The notes beneath the pieces are model-generated. The model worked only from the letters and a program-made list of their open reading frames with translations. It ran no database searches and was not told the origin of the DNA. From contig JAJECI010000007.1 of assembly GCA_022822065.1 (NCBI GenBank), positions 62,001-126,000 of the forward strand: a stretch of 64,000 nucleotides of DNA, written 5' to 3'. Positions 14,093 through 24,456 of this stretch are shown piece by piece. Numbering within the stretch: the first letter of the stretch is position 1; every line of letters starts with the position of its first letter. A program made the position numbers and the translations under genes. The DNA comes from Candidatus Dadabacteria bacterium. GTDB lineage: Bacteria > Desulfobacterota_D > UBA1144 > Nemesobacterales > Nemesobacteraceae.

Positions 14093-15534
14093 CTAAGTTT
14101 CTCCCTAAGCACTTTGCCTGCCGGGCTTCTCGGAAGTGCGTCCACAAATTCCATCTTCGCGGGAATCTTGTAGTCAGAAATTTTGCCCCTGCAGAAGTCG
14201 ACAATTTCCCGCCTCGTGAGTCCATCCGCGACGATAAAGGCCTTTACCTCTTCCCTGCCCCCGGCTCCGGAGGTTCCTATCACTGCGGCCTCCATTATTT
14301 TCCCGTGAGTCATAAGCAGGTTTTCAACTTCGAACGGGTCGACCTTGTTCCCGGAAATGTTGATGAAAAGCTTCTTTCTTCCCCGAATGAAAAGATACCC
14401 GTCGCCGTCGAACATTCCGAGATCCCCGGTGTGGTAAAAACCGTCGACAAAAACCCTCTCGGTCTCTTCCGGAAAATCAACGTAGCCGTCCGTCATGGAA
14501 GGGCTCCTTATTATTACCTCGCCGATCTGCCCGACCGGAAGTTCGCTTCCGGTTTCCGAAATCACCCTTATAACAACGTTTTCAACCGGCACTCCGACTG
14601 AAAGACGCTTCTCCTCTATGTTCTCCGCGATATTAATTGCCATCACCCCGGTTTCAGAGGAACCGTATAGCTGGCGTGGATAGACACTGAAAGCCCGGTG
14701 GAAGGAAAAAAAGGTTTCCTCGGGCAGGGGAGCTCCGGCGGAAATAACATGCTTTAGCCGCGGGAAATTATAATCCCCACGGCTTGCGCTTCGAGCGAGG
14801 GTCTCAAGCATGAACGGAACTGCGGGAAAGACCGTTATCTGTTCTTCTTCCAGCACACCGAGAACCTCTTTTCTGGTAAACCTCGGGAGGAAATAACAGC
14901 ACGCCCCGACGCTTAGGGCACTCACGAAATTCCCGAGACCGTAGGTATGCGATATCGGAATCGAAAAAAGAATTCTGTCTCCGCTATCCCAGTTTATTGT
15001 GGCCGTGTGATTCCGGGCAAGGGCGATCATGTTGGCGTGGCTTCTCGCAACGCACTTGGGCTTTCCGGTTGAGCCCGTGGAAAAAAGATAGATGGCTTTC
15101 TCCGAAGGATGATTCCCGGGCGGACCCGCGGGAGCGTCGCCCAGAAAGTTGTCCCGGGTCACGCAAACGGTGTTTATGCCTCCGGAAACGGCGTTTGCTG
15201 TATGCGCAAGAAATTCGTCCGTAACAATAAGGGCCGGCTTTGAGAACTCAAGGTAGTGTCTCATTTCCTCGGTTCCGCAGGCGCTGTCTATCGGAACGCA
15301 GGCGGCTCCAAGCCTCGCTATCGAGAAAACAGATACGGCAAGGGAAAGCGAATTGGGAAGGAAGACGCACACCTTGTCCCCACATGACACCCCACGCCCA
15401 GAAAGAAACGAGGAAAAACCGTCAACAAAGCCGCAGAACTGCGCATAGCTGTAGGTCTCTCCCTCGTACCATAAGGCCGCTCCCCGGGGATTTCTCTCCA
15501 GGTTCGAATAAAGTATTTCGCAGTAGTTTCTCAT
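14089..15534 (-). CDS. AMP-dependent acyl/amino-acid activating ligase
   Basis: LFSTGSTGKPKCVARSH, QLYGSSETG, YHTGDLGMFDGDGYLFIRGRKK, SPAGKVLREKL motifs; ATG 15534 lies just after the argC stop. Confidence 0.88.
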   Translation of the reverse strand: MRNYCEILYSNLERNPRGAALWYEGETYSYAQFCGFVDGFSSFLSGRGVSCGDKVCVFLPNSLSLAVSVFSIARLGAACVPIDSACGTEEMRHYLEFSKPALIVTDEFLAHTANAVSGGINTVCVTRDNFLGDAPAGPPGNHPSEKAIYLFSTGSTGKPKCVARSHANMIALARNHTATINWDSGDRILFSIPISHTYGLGNFVSALSVGACCYFLPRFTRKEVLGVLEEEQITVFPAVPFMLETLARSASRGDYNFPRLKHVISAGAPLPEETFFSFHRAFSVYPRQLYGSSETGVMAINIAENIEEKRLSVGVPVENVVIRVISETGSELPVGQIGEVIIRSPSMTDGYVDFPEETERVFVDGFYHTGDLGMFDGDGYLFIRGRKKLFINISGNKVDPFEVENLLMTHGKIMEAAVIGTSGAGGREEVKAFIVADGLTRREIVDFCRGKISDYKIPAKMEFVDALPRSPAGKVLREKLR

Positions 15535-15541
15535 CGCCCCG

Positions 15542-16588
15542 TCATGGGAAAAGGGGAACTTGTCCGAGTCCAGTGTCTTCGGGAAATCCGAAGACAATAT
15601 TCATGTTCTGGACGGCCTGGCCCGCGGCACCCTTCATGAGATTGTCAAGAACCGATACGATGACAAGGTGCCCTTCCCGCTTGCAGAAACCCAAAGAGAC
15701 GTAGTTTGAACCGGAAACAGACGCCATCCCGGGCGGCCCGTCGCAGACCCGGACGAAGGCATCATCCCTGTAGAACCCGGCGTAAAGTTCCTTTACCTCA
15801 TCAGGGGAGACATCCGAGCGGAGCCTGAGATAAGAAGCGGCCATTATCCCCCTTTTAACCGGAACGCGTGTATTGAAAAAAAGGAGTTTCTTCTTCACGC
15901 CGCAGAAATCGTAGAGCACGCGAAGAATTTCATGTTTCTGATCATCCCCTCCGGCTCCCTGGGCTGATACGTCCTCCTTTACCTCGGTGTAGTGGCTCTC
16001 GGGTTTCGGCGCCCGTCCCGAAGTCGAAAGAGAAGACTTTATGTCCACTATAATGTCGCTTTCCACTTCATACTCTTTAAGAAAAGGCACAAGGGCGAGA
16101 GAGACGCAGGTAGAGTAGCAGCCCGCGTTAGCCACTAACGGGGCATCCTTTATCCTCTCGCGATTAAGCTCGCTGAGTCCGTAGACCCCTCGCGAGAGAA
16201 GTTCGGGGAAACGGGGTGCCGTGCCGTGAGCCATGGAGTAGTCATCAGGATCAGAGAATCTTAAATCGGAGCTAAGATCGATCACCCTTACGCCTTTCTC
16301 AAGGAACTTGCGCACGAAAACAGAAGAAGTCCCCCCGGGAAGGCAGGAGAACAGAAGATCAAGAGGTTCTGAGTCGGGGATTTTCGATACGGAGCTAAGG
16401 ACAAGGTCCGCGCAGCCCAAAAGATGCGGAAACGCCTCATCCGCCCTCCTGCCCGAGAACTTCTCAGACGTAAGCACCCGCAGGTCAACGTTAGGGTGAG
16501 GAGCCAGAAGGGAAAGAAGCTGCTGGCCGACATAACCCGTAACTCCCAGAATTGCCGTCTTGAGTTTCATCTTCTCTTGGGAAACCAA
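15542..16588 (-). CDS. argC: N-acetyl-gamma-glutamyl-phosphate reductase
   Basis: ILGVTGYVGQQLL, NAGCYSTCVSLALVP active-site motif, GAGG and NLMKGAAGQAVQNMN. Confidence 0.94.
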   Translation of the reverse strand: MVSQEKMKLKTAILGVTGYVGQQLLSLLAPHPNVDLRVLTSEKFSGRRADEAFPHLLGCADLVLSSVSKIPDSEPLDLLFSCLPGGTSSVFVRKFLEKGVRVIDLSSDLRFSDPDDYSMAHGTAPRFPELLSRGVYGLSELNRERIKDAPLVANAGCYSTCVSLALVPFLKEYEVESDIIVDIKSSLSTSGRAPKPESHYTEVKEDVSAQGAGGDDQKHEILRVLYDFCGVKKKLLFFNTRVPVKRGIMAASYLRLRSDVSPDEVKELYAGFYRDDAFVRVCDGPPGMASVSGSNYVSLGFCKREGHLVIVSVLDNLMKGAAGQAVQNMNIVFGFPEDTGLGQVPLFP

Positions 16589-16699
16589 GCTGTTCGCCGC
16601 GAATACCTCTTGATTAGTATGGGACTTGCTATCATTAATATAGCTTTAAAAACGGAAGGGAAAAACCGGGTTCGGAGGAAAAAAGGTTGGCTTCCGTCC

Positions 16700-18016
16700 T
16701 CAGGCGCTCCGAGAGGTTGCGTTTCTAAATACCCTGTCGATCCACTGCTCTATGTTCTTGCGCGAGGTCTTTCCTATAAGCTCCTTCACCTCGCTCATTG
16801 GAATCACGGCCTTGGCGTAGGATCTGTGTCCGCCGGCGCTTCCTATTTCGTCAAAAAGCTCGAAAAGCAGACGCCCGGCGCTCTTGACAGACCCGCTGTT
16901 TCTTACGGATATGACCACATGGGAACCGGAAACAATTCCGAAGGCTACAGACCAATTGACCCCCTCCACCTTCATCCCCATGTCGGCCACCTGGGAGATA
17001 AGATGCTCTTTTTCTATCCTGCCTAAGTTCATGAAAATTATTCCGTCATTTATCCAGTGTCTTGAGAGCGCCTGGCCGTAATGTTTGATCTCTTCTGAAT
17101 ACAGGGTTTTGGATTCTATTTTCCTGAGCAAACCCAAGTCGGCCTGACTGTAGAGATATGTGAACGCTTCGAGATCGTCAAGATCCGCACCCCTGTTGAG
17201 AATCATGGTGTCGGCTTTTATGCCGTAGAGAAGCGCGGTTGAAAGTTTCGCGGAAATCTCAACCTGGGCGGCCCTGAGGAGCCGGGTCATGATCGTCGCT
17301 GTAGCTCCTTCTTCGGAACTTATCTCGGTGAATTTCGCGTCACACTCGGGAGTCCTAGGATGATGGTCGATCACCGAATCGATATCCGTAATCTCGCCTC
17401 TGAAATAAGAAGGCTGCACGTCGACAAGCGCTACGGAGTCGAAACTTCTTATGTCATCGTGGGAAACCACCTGCAACTCTATGTCCATAAGCTCCACCAT
17501 GGCCACGTTCTCGGGTCTTGATATCTTCTCCCCGAGGTAACCTATAATCGCCGTTTTCTTGTTTCTTCTAAGAAGGGTCCGAAGGGCCATGGCGCTTGCG
17601 ATCGCGTCCGGGTCGGGTTGGCTATGAACAAGTATGAGAAGCTTTTTCGCGTCGCGGTGAACCTCTCTTATAAGCCTTACGGAGATATCGGACCTCGCAA
17701 GCTTCTCCTCAAAAGATATCTGGCTGTCGGCAACTTTATCAAATCTCACGTATCTCGCTATATAGCCATCTTTGCGCTGCTCGCCGCCAGCGGAAACAAC
17801 TATCGGACTCGTGGGGTAACTGCGAGCGAGAGATGCCAGAAACTTCTTGGTCCCAAACTCGTTGTTTACGACTATAAGCGTAAAGACTCCCTTCTGACTA
17901 AACGCGTCATCAGGAGAATCAAGCTCTGTTATCTCGCCCCTGTTCTTAAAAAGACTCATCAGGAGAATGTCAAATTCTCCGATGAACATATATCGCTTTT
18001 CCCCGTTCGTACTCAT
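16700..18016 (-). CDS. DHH-family phosphoesterase with N-terminal Rossmann/TrkA-like domain
   Basis: HSQPDPDAIASAMAL, VDVQPSYF, DHHPRTP, C-terminal DHHA1-like VSVRNSG...GSAGGHRSYAKA. Confidence 0.85.
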   Translation of the reverse strand: MSTNGEKRYMFIGEFDILLMSLFKNRGEITELDSPDDAFSQKGVFTLIVVNNEFGTKKFLASLARSYPTSPIVVSAGGEQRKDGYIARYVRFDKVADSQISFEEKLARSDISVRLIREVHRDAKKLLILVHSQPDPDAIASAMALRTLLRRNKKTAIIGYLGEKISRPENVAMVELMDIELQVVSHDDIRSFDSVALVDVQPSYFRGEITDIDSVIDHHPRTPECDAKFTEISSEEGATATIMTRLLRAAQVEISAKLSTALLYGIKADTMILNRGADLDDLEAFTYLYSQADLGLLRKIESKTLYSEEIKHYGQALSRHWINDGIIFMNLGRIEKEHLISQVADMGMKVEGVNWSVAFGIVSGSHVVISVRNSGSVKSAGRLLFELFDEIGSAGGHRSYAKAVIPMSEVKELIGKTSRKNIEQWIDRVFRNATSRSA

Positions 18017-18035
18017 CGTGTCCGGAATGCAGAAC

Positions 18036-18836
18036 CTACCTGTAGCAGGCGGCGCTAAGTTCCTCCGTGAAGCTTGAAATCCTCCCCAGCACTTCTTGTC
18101 TTTCCTCACCGCCACCCTCTATTATTCTCACAAGGGCGCTTCCCACGATAACAGCATCGGAAAAAGAGGCTATCGCGGCAGCCTGACGCGCGGAGGACAC
18201 CCCGAAACCCACCCCAACGGGAAGTTCCGAGCGGCGCTTTATTCTCTCCACAAGATCCTCGAGATCGTAATCCATGTCGGGGCGCGCTCCCGTGACTCCG
18301 GTGACCGAAACCACATAGATAAAACCCGAGGCGTTTTGCGACACCATCTCTATTCTTTCCTCGGTGCTGGTCGGGGCGAGCAGAAAGATGCGGTCAAGTC
18401 CCTCCCGTTCGACATGGGTGCTAAGCTCCCCGGCCTCCTCGGGCGGAAGATCAACGACCAGAACTCCGTCCGCTCCCGCCTCGCGGGCGTCGCGCGCGAA
18501 GCGCTCGGCACCATAGGAGAAAAAAGGGTTGTAGTAGCCGAAAAGTATCACGGGAATATCCGAGCGGGACCTTATCCTTCTGACAAGAGAAAGTACGTCG
18601 GAGACGGATGTCGAGTTAGCAAGAGCCCGTTCCGAGGCCGCCTGGATCACCGGCCCGTCCGCCATGGGATCTGAGAAGGGGATGCCGATTTCCACCATAT
18701 CGACACCGCTTGCCTCCATGTGGCCAATGATCTGCTCGGTCAAGTCGATATCAGGGTCCCCGGCGGTAACATAGCAGATTAAGGCCGCTTTGTTTTTCTC
18801 CCGAAGTTCGCGGAATTTTTCCTTTATCCTTCCCAT
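18036..18836 (-). CDS. trpA: Tryptophan synthase alpha chain
   Basis: MVEIGIPFSDPMADGPVIQAASERAL, GVTGAR, GVGFGVSS motifs. Confidence 0.96.
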   Translation of the reverse strand: MGRIKEKFRELREKNKAALICYVTAGDPDIDLTEQIIGHMEASGVDMVEIGIPFSDPMADGPVIQAASERALANSTSVSDVLSLVRRIRSRSDIPVILFGYYNPFFSYGAERFARDAREAGADGVLVVDLPPEEAGELSTHVEREGLDRIFLLAPTSTEERIEMVSQNASGFIYVVSVTGVTGARPDMDYDLEDLVERIKRRSELPVGVGFGVSSARQAAAIASFSDAVIVGSALVRIIEGGGEERQEVLGRISSFTEELSAACYR

Positions 18837-18920
18837 GTGCTTTTATAAGAAGCCGGTAGTCTGGAAACGCAGAAATCGCAAGCAAACAAAGTAAAAAACG
18901 AACCTCCAACCTTCAAAAGC

Positions 18921-18949
18921 TTTATATACGCGCGTATGGGTATTGTCAA
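18921..18949 (-). promoter_or_regulatory. Sigma70-type promoter upstream of trpA
   Basis: Minus strand TTGACA-N17-TATAAA; spacer carries the perfect palindrome ATACGCGCGTAT (18926-18937). Confidence 0.65.
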
Positions 18950-18985
18950 GCACACAACGGGGGAGTAAAACCGGTCCACGCCGCT

Positions 18986-20185
18986 TCATAGAAGAGAGGA
19001 AGCGGTATGTATGTCCTTATCCCCCCTGCCGGAGAGACAGATCACTATAACTTGCTCGGAGGACATGGACGGAGCGATTTTGCGCACGTGGGCTATTGCG
19101 TGGGCGGTTTCAAGCGCAGGTATTATTCCCTCGACTTCCGAGAGAAAGGAAAACGCCGAGAGCGCCTCTTCGTCCGTTACGGACACGTAATCGACTTCAC
19201 CCGCGTCCTGGAAATACGAATGCTCGGGACCCACGCCCGGATAGTCAAGACCCGCGGCGACGGAATGAGCTCCCTTTACCTGCCCGTCTTCGTCCTGGAG
19301 CAGGTAGGTTTTGCTTCCGTGGAGGACCCCTACCGAACCCGCGGTTATCGTCGCCGAATGAAGACCGCTATCAAGACCGTGGCCCGCCGCCTCCACGCCG
19401 ATTTTCCTTACCCCGGATTCCTCTATGAAGGGAAAGAAAAGGCCCATGGCGTTTGAGCCGCCACCGACGCAGGCAACCAAGGTGTCTGGGAGCTTTCCCT
19501 CCGCGGCGAGTATTTGCTCCATAGCCTCATGTCCGATCACCGACTGAAAATCCCTTACCATCATCGGGTAGGGATGGGGACCGGCGACACTTCCTATTAT
19601 GTAGAAGGTGTTTCTCACGTTCGTAACCCAGTCTCTCATAGCCTCGTTCATGGCGTCTTTGAGTGTTTTCGTGCCCGAGACCACGGGCCTTACCTCGGCG
19701 CCCAGAAGCTTCATGCGGAAAACGTTAAGTTCTTGACGCTTCGTGTCCTCCTCCCCCATGTATATCACGCACTCCTTGTTCAAAAGCGCGGCCACCGTGG
19801 CCGTGGCGACCCCATGCTGCCCCGCCCCCGTTTCGGCTATTATCCTGTCCTTACCCATCCTCCCGCAGAGAACCCCCTGGCCTATCGTGTTGTTTATCTT
19901 GTGCGCCCCCGTGTGGGCAAGATCCTCTCTTTTAAGGTAAATCTTGGCGCCGCCGAGATTCTCTGTCATCGCGCGGGCGTAGTAAAGCGGGGTGGGCCTC
20001 CCCGCGTACTGCTTCAGGTAGTAATCAATCTCCTCGTGAAAAGTCTCGTCAGCCGCGGCCTCATCGTAGGCCCGCTGAAGCTCGATCAGAGCGGGCATCA
20101 GGGTTTCTGAGACGTAGCGGCCGCCGAAGTCTCCGAAATGACCTTCCACGTCAGGATAGCTGTATTTCCGGTCAGTCTTGCCCAT
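18986..20185 (-). CDS. trpB: Tryptophan synthase beta chain
   Basis: [19 protein letters not shown] lysine motif, [18 protein letters not shown]. Confidence 0.97.
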   Translation of the reverse strand: MGKTDRKYSYPDVEGHFGDFGGRYVSETLMPALIELQRAYDEAAADETFHEEIDYYLKQYAGRPTPLYYARAMTENLGGAKIYLKREDLAHTGAHKINNTIGQGVLCGRMGKDRIIAETGAGQHGVATATVAALLNKECVIYMGEEDTKRQELNVFRMKLLGAEVRPVVSGTKTLKDAMNEAMRDWVTNVRNTFYIIGSVAGPHPYPMMVRDFQSVIGHEAMEQILAAEGKLPDTLVACVGGGSNAMGLFFPFIEESGVRKIGVEAAGHGLDSGLHSATITAGSVGVLHGSKTYLLQDEDGQVKGAHSVAAGLDYPGVGPEHSYFQDAGEVDYVSVTDEEALSAFSFLSEVEGIIPALETAHAIAHVRKIAPSMSSEQVIVICLSGRGDKDIHTASSLL

Positions 20186-20792
20186 AACTTGCGGCCTCCA
20201 TGAATCGCTTAAGCTTAAGATGATCTTTTATGCCCGGGGAGCTTTCCACCCCGGAACTTACGTCAACGGCGTAGGGACCCACGGCCCGTATGGCGTCGCG
20301 TACGTTATCCGAGTTAAGACCTCCGGAAAGTATAACGAATTTATCCCCTAGTTTCCGGCGAGAAAGCACATCCCAAGCAAAATTCTCTCCAGTGCCCCCG
20401 TAGGCATCCGGCGAGTAGGCATCGAAAAGAAAGGCGTCCGTATCGTAGAGTTCAACTGTGTCAAGACTGCTCGAGTCCTTTACTCTTATGGCCTTTATGT
20501 AGTTTTCTCCGAATGCGGCGCAGAACTCCGGGGTCTCATCCCCGTGGAGCTGGTAGACGTCAAAACCCGCAACGTCCCTTGCTTCCCGAAGGTAGTCCGC
20601 CTCGGCGTTTACGAAAACCCCCACCTTGGTTACAAACGGGGGAATCTGCCTTATTATTTCTCCCGCCGCTTCAGGACTGACGAACCTCGGGCTTTTTTCG
20701 TAGAAAATGAAACCGAGGGCCGAGGCTCCGAGCCGTACCGCGCAGAGCGCATCCTCAGGGTTAGTTATTCCGCACACCTTTATTCTGGTCAT
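20172..20792 (-). CDS. trpF: Phosphoribosylanthranilate isomerase
   Basis: [45 protein letters not shown] motifs. Confidence 0.96.
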   Translation of the reverse strand: MTRIKVCGITNPEDALCAVRLGASALGFIFYEKSPRFVSPEAAGEIIRQIPPFVTKVGVFVNAEADYLREARDVAGFDVYQLHGDETPEFCAAFGENYIKAIRVKDSSSLDTVELYDTDAFLFDAYSPDAYGGTGENFAWDVLSRRKLGDKFVILSGGLNSDNVRDAIRAVGPYAVDVSSGVESSPGIKDHLKLKRFMEAASYGQD

Positions 20793-20846
20793 TTGCGGTT
20801 AATCCTAACCGATGAGGCAGAATTAATTAACCGTATCCGAACACGA

Positions 20847-20886
20847 ATAAAAAAGCCCCTCGCACCGTCTCCGGAGCAAGGGGCTT
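20847..20886 (-). terminator. Rho-independent terminator for the porin gene
   Basis: Minus strand AAGCCCCTTGC-loop-GCGAGGGGCTT followed by TTTTATT, just downstream of the porin stop. Confidence 0.75.
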
Positions 20887-20941
20887 CGGCCTAACAGATT
20901 AATAAGGAAGGAGAAAAAAACTTGTTCCTTCGCGCAGACTC

Positions 20942-22219
20942 CTAGAAGTAGGCCTGAACCTGCGCTCTTACCATGTTTTCATCCGATTCCGCGCCAGAGA
21001 GCTCCTCTTCTCTCTGGAACGTGTAGTCAAGCTGTATCTTCCACTTGTGATTGCCGCTCAGGTAGTAGTTAAGCCCCTGAGTGAACGTCCACACGTTGTC
21101 AAGGTCATTTCCCCCGAGAACGTTGGCATCAGTGTCAAACGTGACCATCGCATACCTTGAGGCAATTTCGATTCTCTTCGGAATCACAAAGAAACCACCC
21201 TGAACCCTGAAACCCTGATCATAGGCAGTCTCTACACCGCCATCATCCGGATTGGCCCACCTTCCGATATACTCACCGGTGAGGTTGAACCTTGGATCCC
21301 TGTAGTTTATGTCGGCCGTCAAAGAAGTTACCGTCCCGTTTTCAAGCGCCCTCTCTCCAGATGGAATTCCGATATTGCCGTCACTGCCATCTTCAACATC
21401 TATGCCCGCAACAGCGACTCCAACCATGAGCGTGGGCCTCTTGGCAAAGTTCTCTCTTACCTTCTTGGCTTTTCCGCCTATAACAGCCGCCTGAACCCTG
21501 CCTGCCCAGAGCATGCCGGTATCACCCTTGTCGTTCTTGGTGTTTGTACCTTCTCCCTGGAAAAGACCGAAATCGTAGCGGATCATCCCGCCGCCGAGAA
21601 AACCGTAAGCACCGCCGCCGATATCCCTGTCGTACTCAAAGTAGTCGGTTATTATCGAGCGGCCTACGACCTGAAGGGCGGATGAGGAGTTAAGCACCTC
21701 TCTGTTAAACGGAACCTTGTACTGACCCATCGTGGGAACAAAAGCCTTGTTCTTGGCAAACGAAAGTTTCATGTCCTTAAGTTCACCAGTTCTTCCGAAA
21801 TCGTACTGAACCTTGTATTTCATCCACGGGGCGAAAGCGTTACCGTCCCACGTTACCCTGAGCCTTCTTACCCTGAAACCGAGACCTTCGTTGTCGTCTC
21901 CGTCAGGATTTATGTAGTTGGCCAAGAACTGGCCACGAAGCCTCATTCTCATCTTGTAGTTCTTGTCCGCGGTCTGGAAAGTAAGGCCGGTGCCTTTTTT
22001 GGTTTTGACCTTTATTTTGTTGTACCAAGCCTTGGTGTCTTTAGCCTCGTACATTTTCATGTTCATCTGCTGACTTTGTTCCTCGAGCCTCTCTATCTGC
22101 TTTTTCAGCTCCTGAATCTGTTCCTCGATGCTCCTATCGCCGTCGCCGGCCTGAGCGGGAAGGGACATAAAGGAAAGCAACGTTATGAAAGACACAGCTA
22201 AAACCGCTAAAAATCTCAT
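20942..22219 (-). CDS. Phosphate-selective porin OprO/OprP-like
   Basis: Signal peptide, N-terminal coiled coil EQIQELKKQIERLEEQ, beta-barrel with C-terminal aromatic (QAYF), next to phoBR/pst. Confidence 0.88.
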   Translation of the reverse strand: MRFLAVLAVSFITLLSFMSLPAQAGDGDRSIEEQIQELKKQIERLEEQSQQMNMKMYEAKDTKAWYNKIKVKTKKGTGLTFQTADKNYKMRMRLRGQFLANYINPDGDDNEGLGFRVRRLRVTWDGNAFAPWMKYKVQYDFGRTGELKDMKLSFAKNKAFVPTMGQYKVPFNREVLNSSSALQVVGRSIITDYFEYDRDIGGGAYGFLGGGMIRYDFGLFQGEGTNTKNDKGDTGMLWAGRVQAAVIGGKAKKVRENFAKRPTLMVGVAVAGIDVEDGSDGNIGIPSGERALENGTVTSLTADINYRDPRFNLTGEYIGRWANPDDGGVETAYDQGFRVQGGFFVIPKRIEIASRYAMVTFDTDANVLGGNDLDNVWTFTQGLNYYLSGNHKWKIQLDYTFQREEELSGAESDENMVRAQVQAYF

Positions 22220-22385
22220 CTCATATCCTCCTTGATGTGTTTATTGCTCTGCTTTGAACAACTCTGGGCTAATGATATTTGCGAATGGTTAATTCAGAAT
22301 AAATAAACTGTTAGTTCTACGTTAAGAGACCCCGGTGCGCAATTGATGTACGCATTCGCATTCTGTAAATTATCAGGGAAAGCGT

Positions 22386-23084
22386 ATGAAAAAGCTAATA
22401 GCGGTAGTAGATGACGAAAAGGACATACTCAACCTGATAACCCATCACCTGAAGCGCGAGGGGTATCAGGTAAAACCCTTTCAGAGCGGAAAGGATTTTC
22501 TGCTTTACATAAATTCTGTTCCGCCGGACCTGGTGCTGCTCGACATTATGCTCCCGGGCATGGACGGCCTCGAACTCTGCAGAATCCTGAAAAGCAAACC
22601 TTCCACCGAATCCATACCCATAATCATGATCACCGCGAAATCCACCGAGGCCGATATCGTCGTGGGCCTCGAACTAGGTGCCGACGACTACATAGTGAAG
22701 CCTTTTCGGACCCGGGAACTTGTCGCCAGAGTAAAAAGCATCCTGAGAAGGTACGCGATGAAAGACTCCGGGGACGGATCGCTTTGTATCGGTCCTCTCA
22801 AGATAAATTCGGCAAGCTACGAGGTATCGGTTAACTCGCAAAAAATCGATCTCACCACCACCGAGTTCAGAATACTTGAAACCCTGGGAGAAGCGGAAGG
22901 AAAGGTGTTCACCCGTGATCAACTGCTCAAAAGAAAGACCCTCTGGGGAGACGAAAGGGTGGTTTTTGACAGGACGATAGACGTTCACATAAAAAACCTG
23001 AGAGAAAAACTGGGTTCCGCCGGCAAAATGATAAAGACCGTCAGAGGAATCGGTTACAAGCTAGAAGAGATCCAACCGGTTTGA
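22386..23084 (+). CDS. phoB: Phosphate regulon response regulator
   Basis: Receiver domain (DDEKDI, LLDIMLPGMDG, KPF) plus winged helix (TTTEFRILETL, RTIDVHIKNLREKLG); followed by phoR with 4-nt overlap. Confidence 0.92.
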   Translation: MKKLIAVVDDEKDILNLITHHLKREGYQVKPFQSGKDFLLYINSVPPDLVLLDIMLPGMDGLELCRILKSKPSTESIPIIMITAKSTEADIVVGLELGADDYIVKPFRTRELVARVKSILRRYAMKDSGDGSLCIGPLKINSASYEVSVNSQKIDLTTTEFRILETLGEAEGKVFTRDQLLKRKTLWGDERVVFDRTIDVHIKNLREKLGSAGKMIKTVRGIGYKLEEIQPV

Positions 23085-24448
23085 AGATATTCAGAAAACA
23101 TTTTCTTTACCTGCTCTGCCTGGCAGCCTCGGCAGCTCTGCTCGCCGTGCTGCTTTCCCCCGGGGGCGGAATTCTCGGATATGTTGCGTACATATCCGCT
23201 TTTGTCGTGTTCGGATTCATCCTCTCCTGGATCATCGAAAGGGACATTCTGAAGGACTTCTCAAGGATATCAAAGGCGCTTGAGCTTTTGCCGGAAAAAC
23301 AGAAAAAGGCCCGAAAGACAGGCCGCAAGGTAAGCGGCTTCGACACGGGAGTATCGATCTCCATAAGTGAGCTCTCCGAGAGAATTTCCCTTCAGATGCG
23401 CGAAACCGAGAGGGAGGGAAACCAGCTTAAAAGCATAATCGAGTCCATGAGGGAAGGAGTCATAGTGATATCAAGGGAAGAGAACCTCCTGCTTGTAAAC
23501 GACGCTGCGAAGGAGATGTTCGCAATAGACGACGCAGCCATTGGCCGCCCCTATATGGAGACTGTGAGAAACCCCGACCTCCAAGGGCTTATTTCCCGGA
23601 TGCAGCGGAAGAAAAAATCGGCAACCCAGGAAATCTCCGTGCTCTATCCTAAGGAAAGATCGTATCTCGTAAGTGTCAGAGTAAGTCCCCGCTACAGGGA
23701 AATCGTGGTGGTTATCTTTGACATAACAGAATTCAAGAACCTTGAGCGGATCAAGGCAGATTTCGTGGCAAACGTCTCCCATGAACTTAGAACCCCGCTT
23801 ACGTCCATAAAGGGATACATAGAAACCCTTCTTGACAGAAACTACGACACAGATGAGGAGAAAAAGGATTTCCTCGAGATAATAGAGGAGAACACCGACA
23901 GGCTCATAGCCATAGCCTCCGACCTGCTCGTACTATCGGAACTTGAAAGCGGAGAGGCAGACCCCCGGGATTCGAGGAAAGGATACGAAGAGATTGACAT
24001 CAGGGAAACAGTCCTCCGCTCCGTGGGTTCGCTTGACTCCCTTTTCTCGAAAAAAGGAGTCAATCTCTTACTTGAGATCGAAGACGGCATGCCCACCTAC
24101 AGGGCAAACAGGTTTCTGGTTGAGCGCATGCTCATTAACCTAATTGAGAATTCAGCCAAGTACACCCCTGAGAACGGCTCGGTGTCAGTTCGCGCCAAAA
24201 CCCTAAACGGCACCTTGTGCATAGAGGTTGAAGACAATGGAATCGGAATTCCCCCCGAGCACCACGAGAGGATATTCGAGAGGTTCTACAGGGTTGATAA
24301 GAACCGCTCAAGAGAGATAGGAGGAACGGGGCTCGGGCTAAGCATAGTGAAGCATATAGTCATACAGCACGGGGGAACCATAGGAGTCAGAAGCGCGGAA
24401 GGAGAGGGAAGCACTTTCACGGTTGAACTTCCACGGCACAAACAGTAG
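23081..24448 (+). CDS. phoR: Phosphate regulon sensor histidine kinase
   Basis: TM segment, PAS domain, FVANVSHELRTPLTSIKGYIETL H-box, DNGIGIPPEHHERIFERFYRVDK, GGTGLGLSIVKH. Confidence 0.93.
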   Translation: MKIFRKHFLYLLCLAASAALLAVLLSPGGGILGYVAYISAFVVFGFILSWIIERDILKDFSRISKALELLPEKQKKARKTGRKVSGFDTGVSISISELSERISLQMRETEREGNQLKSIIESMREGVIVISREENLLLVNDAAKEMFAIDDAAIGRPYMETVRNPDLQGLISRMQRKKKSATQEISVLYPKERSYLVSVRVSPRYREIVVVIFDITEFKNLERIKADFVANVSHELRTPLTSIKGYIETLLDRNYDTDEEKKDFLEIIEENTDRLIAIASDLLVLSELESGEADPRDSRKGYEEIDIRETVLRSVGSLDSLFSKKGVNLLLEIEDGMPTYRANRFLVERMLINLIENSAKYTPENGSVSVRAKTLNGTLCIEVEDNGIGIPPEHHERIFERFYRVDKNRSREIGGTGLGLSIVKHIVIQHGGTIGVRSAEGEGSTFTVELPRHKQ

Positions 24449-24456
24449 AACGGCGA

